DNA of 64,000 nucleotides, taken from positions 3,711,501 through 3,775,500 of the forward strand of contig CATNEN010000005.1 of NCBI GenBank assembly GCA_950097015.1. Direction: 5' to 3'. The DNA is from Macrostomum hystrix (lineage: Eukaryota; Platyhelminthes; Macrostomidae). Shown here piece by piece: positions 9,325 to 20,841 of the stretch. The translations under genes and the position numbers were made by a program. The notes under the pieces are model-generated. The model searched no databases. It was given only the letters and a program-made list of their open reading frames with translations, and had not been told where the DNA came from. Numbering within the stretch: position 1 is the stretch's first letter; each line of letters begins with the position of its first letter.

Positions 9325-9992
9325 CTGGAAGAATCGCAAGATTCCTAGAATCGCAAGATTCCTGGAATCGCAAGATTCCTAGAATCGCAAGATTCCTAGA
9401 ATCGCAAGATTCCTAGAATCGCAAGATTCCTAGAATCGCAAGATTCCTAGAATCGCAAGATTCCTAGAATCGCAAGATTCCTAGAATCGCAAGATTCCTA
9501 GAATCGCAAGTTTCCTAGAATCGCAAGATTCCTAGAATCGCAAGATTCCTAGAATCGCAAGATTCCTAGAATCGCAAGATTCCTAGAATCGCAAGATTCC
9601 TAGAATCGCAAGATTCCTAGAATCGCAAGATTCCTAGAATCTATTCCTAGAACCTATTCCTAGATTCCTAGAATCGCAAGATTCCTAGAATCGCAAGATT
9701 CCTAGAATCTATTCCTAGAACCTATTCCTAGATTCCTAGAATCGTAAGTTTCCTAGAATCGTAAGTTTCCTAGAATCGCAAGTTTCCTAGAATCGTAAGT
9801 TTCCTATAATCTATTCCTAGAACCTATTCCTAGATTCCTAGAATCGTAAGTTTCCTAGAATCGTAAGTTTCCTAGAATCGTTAGTTTCCTAGAATCGCAA
9901 GATTCCTAGAATCGCAAGTTTCCTAGAATCGCAAGTTTCCTAGAATCGCAAGTTTCCTAGAATCTATTCCTAGAACCTATTCCTATATTCCT
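9325..9992. repeat. 17-bp minisatellite with an inverted repeat in each unit, about 38 copies
   Basis: Unit gaatcgcaagattccta. Each copy contains gaatc-gcaa-gattc, a 5-bp perfect inverted repeat around GCAA. Variants include gcaagtttc and gtaagtttc, which break the stem, and interspersed blocks of ctattcctagaacctattcc. Intergenic. Confidence 0.95.
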
Positions 9993-10664
9993 AGAGTAGG
10001 CACATGAATTCTTTCAAAATCGGCTCATTTAAGTAAAATAAAATAAAATGTAAAGGGTGTTTAAAGCTTTAGCACATATTCATATGCATAATTTCTTTGA
10101 GATTAATTTCACTCGTAAAAGATTAGGATTTAAAAATTTTATTATTATAGTAAAAAGGTAATTTAAATGTCTTAAGAATAATGTAACTTTAACTTATCGC
10201 TGAAAAAAATCAAAAAATTTATAGATTAAAATTTAAACAAAATTTAGACGGTACACCAAAGTTGAGTTTTAAATGAAAAATGTGAAATAATGAGAGATTA
10301 TAATACATGAGATTGCACAACAGACCTATAAAACAGTCACTAGAAGATAGGGCATTGATCTTGTGTAAAATAATTATTTTTTTAGAAAACGATTCAAATT
10401 TAGCTAAGCAGACTAGATCTAACACTAGAACGTGGAAAATAGTGATTTTTTAATAAAAGGAATTAATAAAAAGTGGAATGTTTAATATATTTGCTTTCTG
10501 GAATGTGCATAAACTAACACAGCAATGGATAGAGATTTTTAAATTGAATTTATTGCACTGACGTCAGCTGTATCTCGGAAAAAATTGTAAATTGTAAAGA
10601 AAAAAGTATTGCACAAACAGAACAAAGTACAAAAACGATTGAGTAGCTACTCTTTAGTGTAGAG
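9993..10664. other. AT-rich intergenic DNA, nothing recognised
   Basis: About 670 bp, AT-rich, between two satellites. Short frames are present but have no codon bias or domain match. It becomes repeat-like only at its right end. Confidence 0.6.
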
Positions 10665-13600
10665 CAGCTAAATATATGAAGGAAGAGTAGCTACTGATTA
10701 TCGATTGAGTAGCTACTGATTAGGGGTTGAGTAGCTACTGATTAGAGGTTGAGTAGCTACTGATTATGGGTTGAAAAGCTACTGATTAGGGCTGAGTAGC
10801 TACTGATTAGGGGTTGAGTAGCTACTGATTAGGGGTTGAGTAGCTACTGATTAGGGGTTGAGTAGCCACTGATTAGGGGTTGAGTAGCTACTGATTAGGG
10901 GTTGAGTAGCTACTGATTAGGGGTTGAGTAGCCACTGATTAGGGGTTGAGTAGCCACTGATTAGGGGTTGAGTAGCTACTGATTAGGGGTTGAGTAGCTA
11001 CTAATTAGGGGTTGAGTAGCTACTGATTAGGGGTTGAGTAGCCACTGATTAGGGGTTGAGTAGCCACTGATTAGGGGTTGAGTAGCTACTGATTAGGGGT
11101 TGAGTAGCTACTGATTAGGGGTTGAGTAGCTACTGATTAGGGGTTGAGTAGCTACTGATTAGGGGTTGAGTAGCCACTGATTAGGGGTTGAGTAGCTACT
11201 GATTAGGGGTTGAGTAGCTACTGATTAGGGGTTGAGTAGCCACTGATTAGGGGTTGAGTAGCTACTGATTAGGGGTTGAGTAGCTACTGATTAGGGGTTG
11301 AGTAGCCACTGATTATGGGTTGAGTAGCCACTGATTAGGGGTTGAGTAGCTACTGATTAGGGGTTGAGTAGCTACTGATTAGGGGTTGAGTAGCCACTGA
11401 TTATGGGTTGAGTAGCTACTGATTAGGGGTTGAGTAGCTACTGATTAGGGGTTGAGTAGCTACTGATTAGGGGTTGAGTAGCCACTGATTAGGGGTTGAG
11501 TAGCCACTGATTAGGGGTTGAGTAGCCACTGATTAGGGGTTGAGTAGCCTCTGATTAGGGGTTGAGTAGCCACTGATTATGGATTGAGTAGCCACTGATT
11601 AGGGGTTGAGTAGCCACTGATTAGGGGTTGAGTAGCCACTGATTAGGAGTTGAGTAGCCACTGATTAGGGGTTGAGTAGCCACTGATTAGGGGTTGAGTA
11701 GCCACTGATTAGGGGTTAAGTAGCTACTGATTAGGGTTGAGTAGCTACTGATTATGGGTTGAGTAGCTACTGATTAGGGATTGAGTAGCTACTGATTAGG
11801 GGTTGAGTAGCTACTGATTAGGGGTTGAGTAGCTACTGATTATGGGTTGAGTAGCTACTGATTAGGGGTTGAGTAGCTACTGATTATGGGTTGAGTAGCT
11901 ACTGATTAGGGGTTGAGTAGCCACTGATTAGGAGTTGAGTAGCTAATGATTAAGGGTTGAGTAGCCACTGATTAGGGGTTAAGTAGCTACTGATTAGGGT
12001 TGAGTAGCTACTGATTAAGGGTTGAGTAGCCACTGATTAGGGGTTGAGTAGCCACTGATTAGGGGTTGAGTAGCTACTGATTATGGGTTGAGTAGCCACT
12101 GATTAGGGGTTGAGTAGCTACTGATTATGGGTTGAGTAGCTACTGATTAGGGATTGAGTAGCTACTGATTAGGGGTTGAGTAGCTACTGATTAGGGGTTG
12201 AGTAGCTACTGATTATGGGTTGAGTAGCTACTGATTAGGGGTTGAGTAGCTACTGATTAGGGATTGAGTAGCCACTGATTAGGGGTTGAGTAGCCACTGA
12301 TTAGGGGTTGAGTAGCCACTGATTAGGGGTTGAGTAGCCACTGATTAGGGGTTGAGTAGCTACTGATTAGGGGTTGAGTAGCCACTGATTAGGGGTTGAG
12401 TAGCCACTGATTATGGATTGAGTAGCCACTGATTAGGGGTTGAGTAGCCACTGATTAGGGGTTGAGTAGCTACTGATTAGGGGTTGAGTAGCCACTGATT
12501 AGGGGTTGAGTAGCCACTGATTAGGGGTTGAGTAGCCACTGATTAGGGGTTTAGTAGCCACTGATTAGGGGTTGAGTAGCTACTGATTATGGGTTGAGTA
12601 GCTACTGATTAGGGGTTGAGTAGCCACTGATTAGGGGTTGAGTAGCCACTGATTAGGGGTTGAGTAGCCACTGATTATGGATTGAGTAGCCACTGATTAG
12701 GGGTTGAGTAGCTACTGATTAGGGGTTGAGTAGCCACTGACTAGGGGTTGAGTAGCCACTGATTAGGGATTGAGTAGCCACTGATTAGGGATTGAGTAGC
12801 CACTGATTAGCGGTTGAGTAGCTACTGATTAGGGATGTAGTAGCCACTGATTAGGGGTTGAGTAGCCACTGATTAGGGGTTGAGTAGCCACTGATTAGGG
12901 ATTGAGTAGCAACTGATTAGGGATTGAGTAGCCACTGATTAGGGGTTGAGTAGCTACTGATTAGGGATTGAGTAGCCACTGATTAGGGGTTGAGTAGCCA
13001 CTGATTAGGGGTTGAGTAGCCACTGATTAGGGGTTGAGTAGCCACTGATTAGGGGTTAAGTAGCTACTGATTAGGGTTGAGTAGCTACTGATTAGGGGTT
13101 GAGTAGCTACTGATTAGGGGTTGAGTAGCTACTGATTATGGGTTGAGTAGCTACTGATTAGGGGTTGAGTAGCTACTGATTATGGGTTGAGTAGCCACTG
13201 ATTAGGGGTTGAGTAGCTACTGATTATGGGTTGAGTAGCTACTGATTAGGGGTTGAGTAGCTACTGATTATGGGTTGAGTAGCCACTGATTAGGGGTTGA
13301 GTAGCTACTGATTAGGGGTTGAGTAGCTACTGATTAGGGGTTGAGTAGCTACTGATTAGGGGTTGAGTAGCCACTGATTAGGGGTTGAGTAGCCACTGAT
13401 TAGGGATTGAGTAGCAACTGATTAGGGATTGAGTAGCCACTGATTAGGGGTTGAGTAGCTACTGATTAGGGATTGAGTAGCCACTGATTAGGGGTTGAGT
13501 AGCCACTGATTAGGGGTTGAGTAGCCACTGATTAGGGGTTGAGTAGCCACTGATTAGGGGTTAAGTAGCTACTGATTAGGGTTGAGTAGCTACTGATTAT

Positions 13601-14722
13601 GGGTTGAGTAGCTACTGATTAGGGATTGAGTAGCTACTGATTAGGGGTTGAGTAGCTACTGATTAGGGGTTGAGTAGCTACTGATTATGGGTTGAGTAGC
13701 TACTGATTAGGGGTTGAGTAGCTACTGATTATGGGTTGAGTAGCCACTGATTAGGGGTTGAGTAGCTACTGATTAGGGGTTGAGTAGCCACTGATTAGGA
13801 GTTGAGTAGCTAATGATTAAGGGTTGAGTAGCCACTGATTAGGGGTTGAGTAGCCACTGATTAGGGGTTGAGTAGCCACTGATTAGGGGTTGAGTAGCTA
13901 CTGATTAGGGGTTGAGTAGCTACTGATTAGGGGTTGAGTAGCCACTGATTAGCGGTTGAGTAGCTACTGATTAGGGGTTGGGTAGCTACTGATTAGGGGT
14001 TGAGTAGCTACTGATTAGGGGTTGAGTAGCCACTGATTAGGGGTTGAGTAGCCACTGATTATGGGTTGAGTAGCCACTGATTAGGGGTTGAGTAGCCACT
14101 GATTAGGGGTTGAGTAGCTACTGATTAGGGGTTGAGTAGCCACTGATTAGGGGTTGAGTAGCTACTGATTAGGGGTTCAGTAGCTAATGATTAGGAGTTG
14201 AGTAGCTACTGATTAGGGGTTGAGTAGCCACTGATTAGGGGTTGAGTAGCTACTGATTAGGGGTTGAGTAGCCACTGATTAGGGGTTGAGTAGCTACTGA
14301 TTAGGGGTTGAGTAGCCACTGATTAGGGGTTGAGTAGCTAATGATTAGGGGTTGAGTAGCTACTGATTAGGGGTTGAGTAGCTACTGATTAGGGGTTGAG
14401 TAGCCACTGATTAGGGGTTGAGTAGCCACTGATTAGGGGTTGAGTAGCCACTGATTAGGGGTTGAGTAGCTACTGATTAGGGATTGAGTAGCCACTGATT
14501 AGGGGTTGAGTAGCTACTGATTAGGGGTTCAGTAGCTAATGATTAGGGATTGAGTAGCCACTGATTAGGGGTTGAGTAGCCACTGATTAGGGGTTGAGTA
14601 GCTACTGATTATGGGTTGAGTAGCTACTGATTAGGGGTTGAGTAGCCACTGATTAAGGGTTGAGTAGCTACTGATTAGGGGTTGAAAAGCTACTGATTAG
14701 GGGTTGAAAAGCTAGTAATTAT
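10665..14722. repeat. 22-bp satellite, about 185 copies (4 kb)
   Basis: The unit is gattaggggttgagtagct plus act. The main variants swap gtagctac (an 8-bp palindrome) for gtagccac, and gggg for tggg or ggat. A single GGGG per unit on the plus strand recurs every 22 bp. Rare marker variants (gggttcagtagctaatgat near 14175 and 14526) recur 352 bp apart, that is sixteen units, suggesting higher-order duplication. Intergenic, between the TRIM-NHL 3' end and the claudin-like 3' end. Confidence 0.97.
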
Positions 14723-14816
14723 GGAAGAGTAGACACGCTAAAAGTATAAATTTAAGCTATTTAGCGATTACAACATTACGTTTCTCAGTAAAATCAATTG
14801 ACCAACCAATCAGTAA

Positions 14817-16824
14817 TCAGTAACCTCGATAACCAGCTTGCTGGCCGTATCCGCTGTGAACGGACATTGTGTACGGCTGCGGCTGCTGCTGAGTCAGTCC
14901 ACTGTGCAGCGACATTGTGTATGGCTGCTGCTGCTGCTGCCTGTTGGTACCAGCCGCATAGACGGAACCGGCAGCCGACATAGTCGGAGCTCTAGCCGGG
15001 GCCTGACCGTAGGCGTAGACAGAACCAGCTGCGCCGATGGAGGCCGCATGACGCTGACGTTCAACCTGCTCGTCGCTGTATGACACAAAGTAGAGAAATA
15101 GGCAGCTGACAGCGCTGAGGAAGCAGGACAGAACGGCGAAGGCATAGGACCAGGACAGATGATTGTGATCTGGCCTCGGCATCCAGTTTCTGTCGTCGAT
15201 TTTAACGCCGAAAACGATGACACTGATGAACAGTAGGAGTGCTGAGAATCCCTGCGTGCCAAAGCAGATCGACGACTCGGCATGCCGATTGCCAACCAGA
15301 AGAAAATGGAACAGCATGCAAACTAGGCTGACACAGTGGCTAATGAAGGCTAGGCCGCACATCACCTGGACAGAGATGAACCACGGTGGATCGATCCATT
15401 CCCAGATGCCACGATTCCACAGGTTCCAGTCAAATATCCAATAGCAGCCAGTCCATTCCGTTCCAAAATTGTCCTTGTTAAAAACAATTCAGATAGTATA
15501 TTCTAAATTAATGTAAACATTTAAGTAAAGTTGGCAAACAGTGAACAAAAGAACTATATTTTTTGTTTACTTTTTCCAATACTTCTATACATATTAATTT
15601 AAAATTATAAGAACTTAATGCAGAAAAATAAATGTCAACAAACTTAATCACAATATTTAACAGGATTCACATACTTATACAAAAAAATTGTTTGTTTTTA
15701 ACTTTCTGATTTCAGTAATAATAAGCATAGGCCATAGCCTTAAAATTAAAACCTTACTAGCCATGTTTTCTGGGTCTTGGTAGGCCCAATATCTACACAA
15801 ACAGTAAAAATGCAAAACAGCTTCAAAATATTTTTCCAATTGGTTCCCCATTCCCTATGAGCTTACAGTTGATATATATATCGGCAGTGCTTATCTCCAC
15901 GGTACCGTAGAAATAATTTTTGTCTTATTCCTACGGTACCGTGGGAATAATTTCCTGCTTATCCGCACGGCACACTGACAAGATAGCTGTCCTATCATCT
16001 ATCTTTTTATCATGACTGCAATTTTCTTTTTTTCTTCTGGTTTTTAAAAGCAAGTAAACAAATTAAAGTTTTCTGCTTTTTTCGCAATTAGTTAACCAAT
16101 ACAGTGGCTTTTTTAAGTAGATAGGACAGCTATCTCGTCAGTGTGCCATGCGGATAAGCAGGAAACTATTCCCACAGAATATGTTGAAGATAGGACAGCT
16201 ATCTTGTCAGTGTGCCGTGCGGATAAGCAGGAAATTTTTCCTATGGTACCATAGGAATAAGACAAAAATTATTTCTACGGTACCGTGGGGATAAGCACTG
16301 CCATATATATCTGCATAAAATGTACCTGTAGTTATATAATTTAGCTGATATAACATAGCTTATATAATATCACTTAAAGTGTAATTGTTAATTTTTTCTT
16401 GGTAAACCAATACTCTGAAAGTAGCTAGCTAGCTTCTTTATATCTACAAAGATTGTGCTTATCTTCGTGATCTCATCAATATATATATTAAATTATTTGA
16501 AATTATTTATTTTCAAATTATTGGGCTTTGCAACAATTAAAAAGCTAACTTCGATGATTCAACATTTGTAGTATCGATTAAAAAATCTTAAAAGCATAGG
16601 CCTACCTTTGGGTGAATAAACTTGTCGAAGCAGACGGACCAGAGGCCAACTCTTAGAAATGTGCTTCGCGTATCGGGATAAGCTTCTAACCAATAGGGGC
16701 TGCAGAACGAAAGGAAGTGCAGTAAAATACTTGCTAGCGTTGTACCAATAGCCATATGAAGTGGCAGATCATAAAAAGGGGTCCCATTGGGAAGCGGGAA
16801 GCGCTTCTTTTCCTGCTGATGCAT
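14817..16824 (-). CDS. claudin/PMP22-like four-pass membrane protein
   Basis: Two exons on the minus strand: 16824-16606 (73 codons, donor gtaggc) and 15473-14817 (218 codons plus TGA), joined in phase 0, 291 residues. Exon 1 holds the first membrane segment (about residues 24-46, MAIGTTLASILLHFLSF) and the family signature GLWSVC. The second loop Cys (TGCYW) follows across the junction, fitting the W-GLW-C-C pattern of claudins, PMP22/EMP and relatives. Three further hydrophobic segments follow (MCGLAFISHCVSLVCMLFHF; GFSALLLFISVIVFG; AFAVLSCFLSAVSCLFLY). The roughly 85-residue cytoplasmic tail is rich in Gln, Tyr, Ser and Ala, with internal duplicates (PYTMSLHSG/PYTMSVHSG, SAAGSVYA). ATG 16824 is preceded by TAG; that TAG could equally be an acceptor, so a 5' exon is possible. 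Likely a junctional or cell-surface component; the exact subfamily cannot be fixed. Confidence 0.8.
15883..16302. mobile_element. 420-bp foldback MITE with long inverted arms and 9-bp target duplication
   Basis: The outer ends are ggcagtgcttatc and gataagcactgcc, with arms of roughly 130 bp that pair closely (including cacggtaccgt blocks and gatagctgtcctatc/gataggacagctatc). It is flanked by the direct repeat atatatatc at 15874-15882 and 16303-16311. The right arm carries a tandem duplication of about 70 bp (16118 onward and 16188 onward). It has no coding capacity and sits in the claudin-like intron. A 9-bp duplication fits Mutator- or Merlin-type transposition; the AT-rich duplication leaves some doubt. 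Confidence 0.85.
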
Positions 16825-18546
16825 CTAAGACTCAAATAAAAAGCCGTATGGCCACAAAATAGAATTAATTTATAAAATCAATCGACAATTATCAAACAAC
16901 AAAACACCAACTCAGTCCTGTGAGCCTAAGACTAGACTAATGACCTATTAATCTTAAAAGTAAAAATTTATAATCAATGCGGAACTAAAATGTTAAAAAT
17001 GACACCAGTAATTATTTTTTGTAAACTGTTAAGACAAAAAAATTCTTAGTTAGCTTTTAACTGTTAAATGAAGAATCTAAAAATACTTTTTCTTAAAACT
17101 TAAGAAAAATATAAAATACTACGTTTACTGTGTTTTAATAAGGTGTTCCGTGTTTAAATATTCATGGGACGTAAACTAATAGTGCCTCTATTTATTGTTA
17201 TTGTTTCTCTTTACTAGAACTTTCCTAGCCTCTATTTCTAGAACCTTCTCCTGCGCGAATAAATAAACAAACCCTTCTCCTTCGTGGCCAAATGACTTAA
17301 CTTCTTCGTAATGCACTCACTGGGCTTGTTGCGAGGACTATGTAAAGTAGAGTCTTCTTTCTTACGTAGTCTTTGGATTGTAGACAATTATATCCGTGCC
17401 ATTGATCTTTTCCACAGCAGAACATTATGTTTACAAAACTTAACTTGTGAGCTTTGCCGTATCTCGTTAAAACAAAATTTTATATTGTTTTCTTACCACT
17501 GTGAATACGAAGTGGTAAGCTTTGAATATTCAAAGCACGCTTGAAATAAAGCACGCTTGAATCGCTCGGAATTCCGCTACAAAACTACTTATTTAGAACT
17601 TGTCCACTGGTAGACCAAGCGTCAAAGACGTTTGACTATATGACGTTGGACAAGATATTGGACAAATCACATATATTTATCAAGTTAAAATGTTTATTTT
17701 CGTTGGGATTTTCTAGGAGCGAGGAATGAAGTTGCAATAATTTATTTGCAGGTATGGAATCTGTCACCGTCTGGTCCGTAAGGATTGTAGATCAATCAAC
17801 GATTGAAGGACTATATGGAATCTAGTGAGTCGGTACTTTAAAACTCATGCAAGACTGATCCTAGATATTGCACCAGGATCGGTATAATGACTCCATCAGG
17901 AGCAACGACTACCAGAGCCGCGTTTACTACCGAGCTCATCTGAAGCGCTATAGTTTGTGCTACCTTTATATGTAACAATAATTTGACACATTCACAAAGC
18001 AGAGGGCCATGCGAGCATACGACGAAATTTAATTTGTATCCGTGACCTCACCAAGACATGCTTGTTCTATAATCGTTGCTTTTAGAGAAACCAGCTGTAC
18101 AAATCCGAATGCGTATTGAACTTATCCGATACTCTAAATATTTTCAAAAATCGCTACTCAACTCGCTTTTGGCTCGATCAAAACACTGAGTGTGATGTCT
18201 CATGCAGGCATTCAGATTTTATAACTAAGTGTTCTTTTTGACTCTGCAGAGCACTAGGGTAGAAATTATTGTGGGGAAATCATTGGGGAAACATGGCGAA
18301 GTGTAAGATATTCCTTGCGATCTACCATTATTGTAATGTTTCTGCAACAGACTCATCTCATTCTTTGAAGGAAAAATCAACGAAGTCGTCACCAGCAAGA
18401 AAATCTGAGGATCAGTTCGATGCATGTCGATTCACTAAACCGCTGCTGTTTCAGTCGAATGCGTTCAGAAAAAAGCAAGGGCCATAAATACACCAAAACA
18501 CAGGCTTCCAGTGGAGAAAAGTCTTTTCTGGGCTTTAAACCCGCTG
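16825..18546. other. intergenic DNA between claudin-like and WSC genes
   Basis: About 1.7 kb, AT-rich, no tandem array and no recognisable coding exon. A small imperfect hairpin lies at 17599-17654 (cttgtcca and tggacaag, with an inner gtcaaa/tttgac pair). It presumably contains the promoters of the two divergently transcribed flanking genes, but I cannot point to a convincing element. Confidence 0.55.
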
Positions 18547-18591
18547 ATGAAGCGGTTTTTAGCAATTAAGAACTGCCAATCAATCTCAAAT

Positions 18592-19370
18592 ATGAAAGCA
18601 CTCCATCGCGTTCTTGTGGGTTTCGCTATCCTTGTTGCCATCAGTGTCGGCAAGGCAGTTCTTGGCCGTCAGTTCACAATCAGCTCGAGCCTCGGCTGCT
18701 TTAACGACAATCTGAATGGCATCAGGGACATGAATGGTTCGAAGGACTATGGATTCTATCGAGTCGGCACGGTTTTTGTCACGCAAATCGTACCACAGAT
18801 CAGCAGCGGCCGCATGACGCACGAGCTGTGCAGCACCGTCTGCTCCCAGGGTGGCTTCCGGTACATGGGGCTGCAGAGCTGGAGCCACTGCTTCTGCAGC
18901 AACACCTATGGCTCACTGGGATCTGTTGCTAGCTGGCGTTGCTTTGCGGCTTGCTCGGGAAACCCCGCGCAAATCTGCGGCTATGACTACCTGAACAGCG
19001 TCTTCGAGCTCATCTACAAGGCTGGTCGGTGCTGTCCGAGCGTAGAGCACTTTTCAATGAAATATTTTCCATAGCGAACATGATCAGTTGAGTCACAATG
19101 AGCAGACACCGCCACCCGATTTCAGAGAATCGCAACAGATTCGTGCCCGGAGATCGCAACCTGATCGGCATCAGCAAGCCGGATGCGCCGGCCTACCTGA
19201 CCTTGTGGACGCGCAGTCTGATGCAGTGCGTGAGTCGCTGTCTGATTGGCTGCGAGGCTGTGATTTTCTTCCAGGAGACTGGCATGTGCCACCTGCTGGA
19301 GTACGCTGCCGTGCCTGCTGTGCTCAGCAGTAACGGCACCGTCAGCGGCAAGTACTTCGAAAGAGCCTGA
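18592..19370 (+). CDS. secreted WSC-domain plus PAN/Apple-like protein
   Basis: Proposed exons 18592-19024 and 19126-19370, with a 101-bp intron (gtcggt...tttcag); together 225 codons plus TGA. ATG 18592 gives a clean signal peptide (MKALHRVLVGFAILVAISVG); an in-frame ATG at 18547 is possible but buries the signal. The WSC domain runs from LGCFNDN through ELCSTVCSQGGFRYMGLQ, HCFCSNTYG, CFAACSGNPAQICGYDYLNS, with the expected Cys pattern of this putative carbohydrate-binding fold. After the splice a second Cys-rich segment reads MQCVSRCLIGCEAVIFF...CHLLEY, the C-x3-C-x3-C...C-x-L layout of PAN/Apple domains. Without splicing, the first frame ends at TAG 19072, giving a WSC-only protein of 160 residues. 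The intron is inferred from matching phase and is kept in the tandem copy. Probably an extracellular glycan- or protein-binding molecule. Confidence 0.7.
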
Positions 19371-20066
19371 GTTCGAAACATTAGACCGATGGTGAAAGTA
19401 TCTTTAAGCGTGACATTCTGAAAATATCATAGGGTTAAAATCGTAAAAATACAACGATTGACCGCTTTCAAGTCGTTTTTGGCAGAAAACTTGATTGCAT
19501 CAAAATGTTTCGTTAAGGTTGACCGGAAATTAAACTTGATAAGGTTATGTACTCGCGTACTAACGCGATTTCGAATCAGCGAGTCCTTAAAATGACTTTA
19601 CTTGTTTTAATCGATTAAATTTAACGTTTGCCGACAGCGTTTACTAATTCGAACAAATAACGAACCCTTCTGATCGTACGAGTATATCTTGGAACTATGC
19701 CACGGGATACCCAACTCAACTCGTGGTTTTGTCGACCGTCCCTCTCAGTATGAGTGTGATACCTCAAGTATTAAAATTATATATAAGTGCTATTGCTCAT
19801 GACTCGGGGCACCAAAATAGGAATTGCCTTGTGGGACATAAACGAAGCACTGAAGAGACAGAAAATTTTCAGATCAATCCAATGCATGTTGGATCACTAA
19901 ACCGCTGCCGTTACACTTAAGCGCGCTTTGAAAACAATGCGCCAAGGTCCAAAAATACATGCTACATAAAACACACGCATGTAAAGATGAAAAGCTTTTT
20001 CTGAGTTTTTCAAATATGCTGATGAAGCGGTTTTTAGCAATTAAGAACTGCCAATCAATCTCAAAT
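19371..20066. other. spacer of the WSC tandem duplication
   Basis: The left part appears unique. The right part (about 19850-20066) aligns with the DNA just upstream of the first copy (about 18390-18591), for example gatgaagcggtttttagcaa in both, so the duplication includes 5' flanking DNA. No other gene seen. Confidence 0.6.
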
Positions 20067-20841
20067 ATGAAAGCACTCCGTCGGGTTCTAGTGGGTTTCG
20101 CAATCCTTGTTGCCATGAGTGTCGGCAAAGCAGTTCTTGGCCGTCAGTTCGCAATCAACTAGAGCCTCGGCTGTTTCACTAATTCGAATGGCATCAGGGA
20201 CATAAGTGGTCTGAAAATCTATGGAATCTATCGAGTCGGCACGTTTTACGCCACAGAATTGAATCACAGATCTTCAGCGGCCGCATGACGTACGAACTGT
20301 GCAGCACCGTCTGCTCCCAGGGTGGCTTCCGGTACATGGGACTGCAGAGCTGGAACCACTGCTTCTGTAGCAATACCTATGGCTCACTGGGATCTGTTGC
20401 TAGCTGGCGTTGCTTTGCGACTTGCTCGGGAAACTCCGCACAAATCTGCGGCTATGACTACCTGAACAGCGTCTTCGAGCTCATCTACAAGGCTGGTCGG
20501 TGCTGTCCGAGCGTAGAGCACTTTTCAATGAAATATTTTCCATAGCGAACATGATCAGTTGAGTCACAATGAGCAGACACCGCCACCCAATTTCAGAGAA
20601 ACGCAACAGATTCGTGCCCGGAGATCGCAACCTGATCGGCATCAGCAAGCCGGATGCGCCGGCCTACCTGACCTTGTGGACGCGCAGTCTGATGCAGTGC
20701 GTGAGCCGCTGTCTGATTGGCTGCGAGGCTGTGATTTTCTTCCAGGAGACTGGCCTGTGCCACCTGCTGGAGTACGCTGCCGTGCCTGCTGTGCTCAGCA
20801 GTAACGGCACCGTCAGCGGCAAGTACTTCGAAAGAGCCTGA
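20067..20841 (+). pseudogene. tandem copy of the WSC/PAN-like gene with disrupted first half
   Basis: Same order as the gene at 18592, offset 1475 bp at the 5' end and 1471 bp at the 3' end. The signal peptide is intact (MKALRRVLVGFAILVAMSVG), but the codon after AIN is TAG (20160-20162). A 3-bp deletion and then a 1-bp deletion before about 20280 shift the frame. From 20285 to 20841 the two copies are almost identical, including the proposed 101-bp intron and the PAN-like exon (20597-20841). The first half differs at many sites. Most simply a pseudogene whose 3' half was recently homogenised; a rescue by alternative 5' exons cannot be excluded. Confidence 0.75.

Noticed and set aside
9325-9992. 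CRISPR-like array (regular short repeats with hairpin)
   Set aside because: There are no unique spacers between repeats, units are contiguous, and the surrounding DNA is clearly eukaryotic.
10665-14722. Telomere or interstitial telomeric sequence because of ttagggg
   Set aside because: The period is 22 bp with a long non-telomeric remainder, and flanking DNA is ordinary genic sequence on both sides.
17311-17544. 77-codon plus-strand frame from ATG
   Set aside because: AT-rich codons, no domain, no splice partners, unlike the GC-rich true exons.
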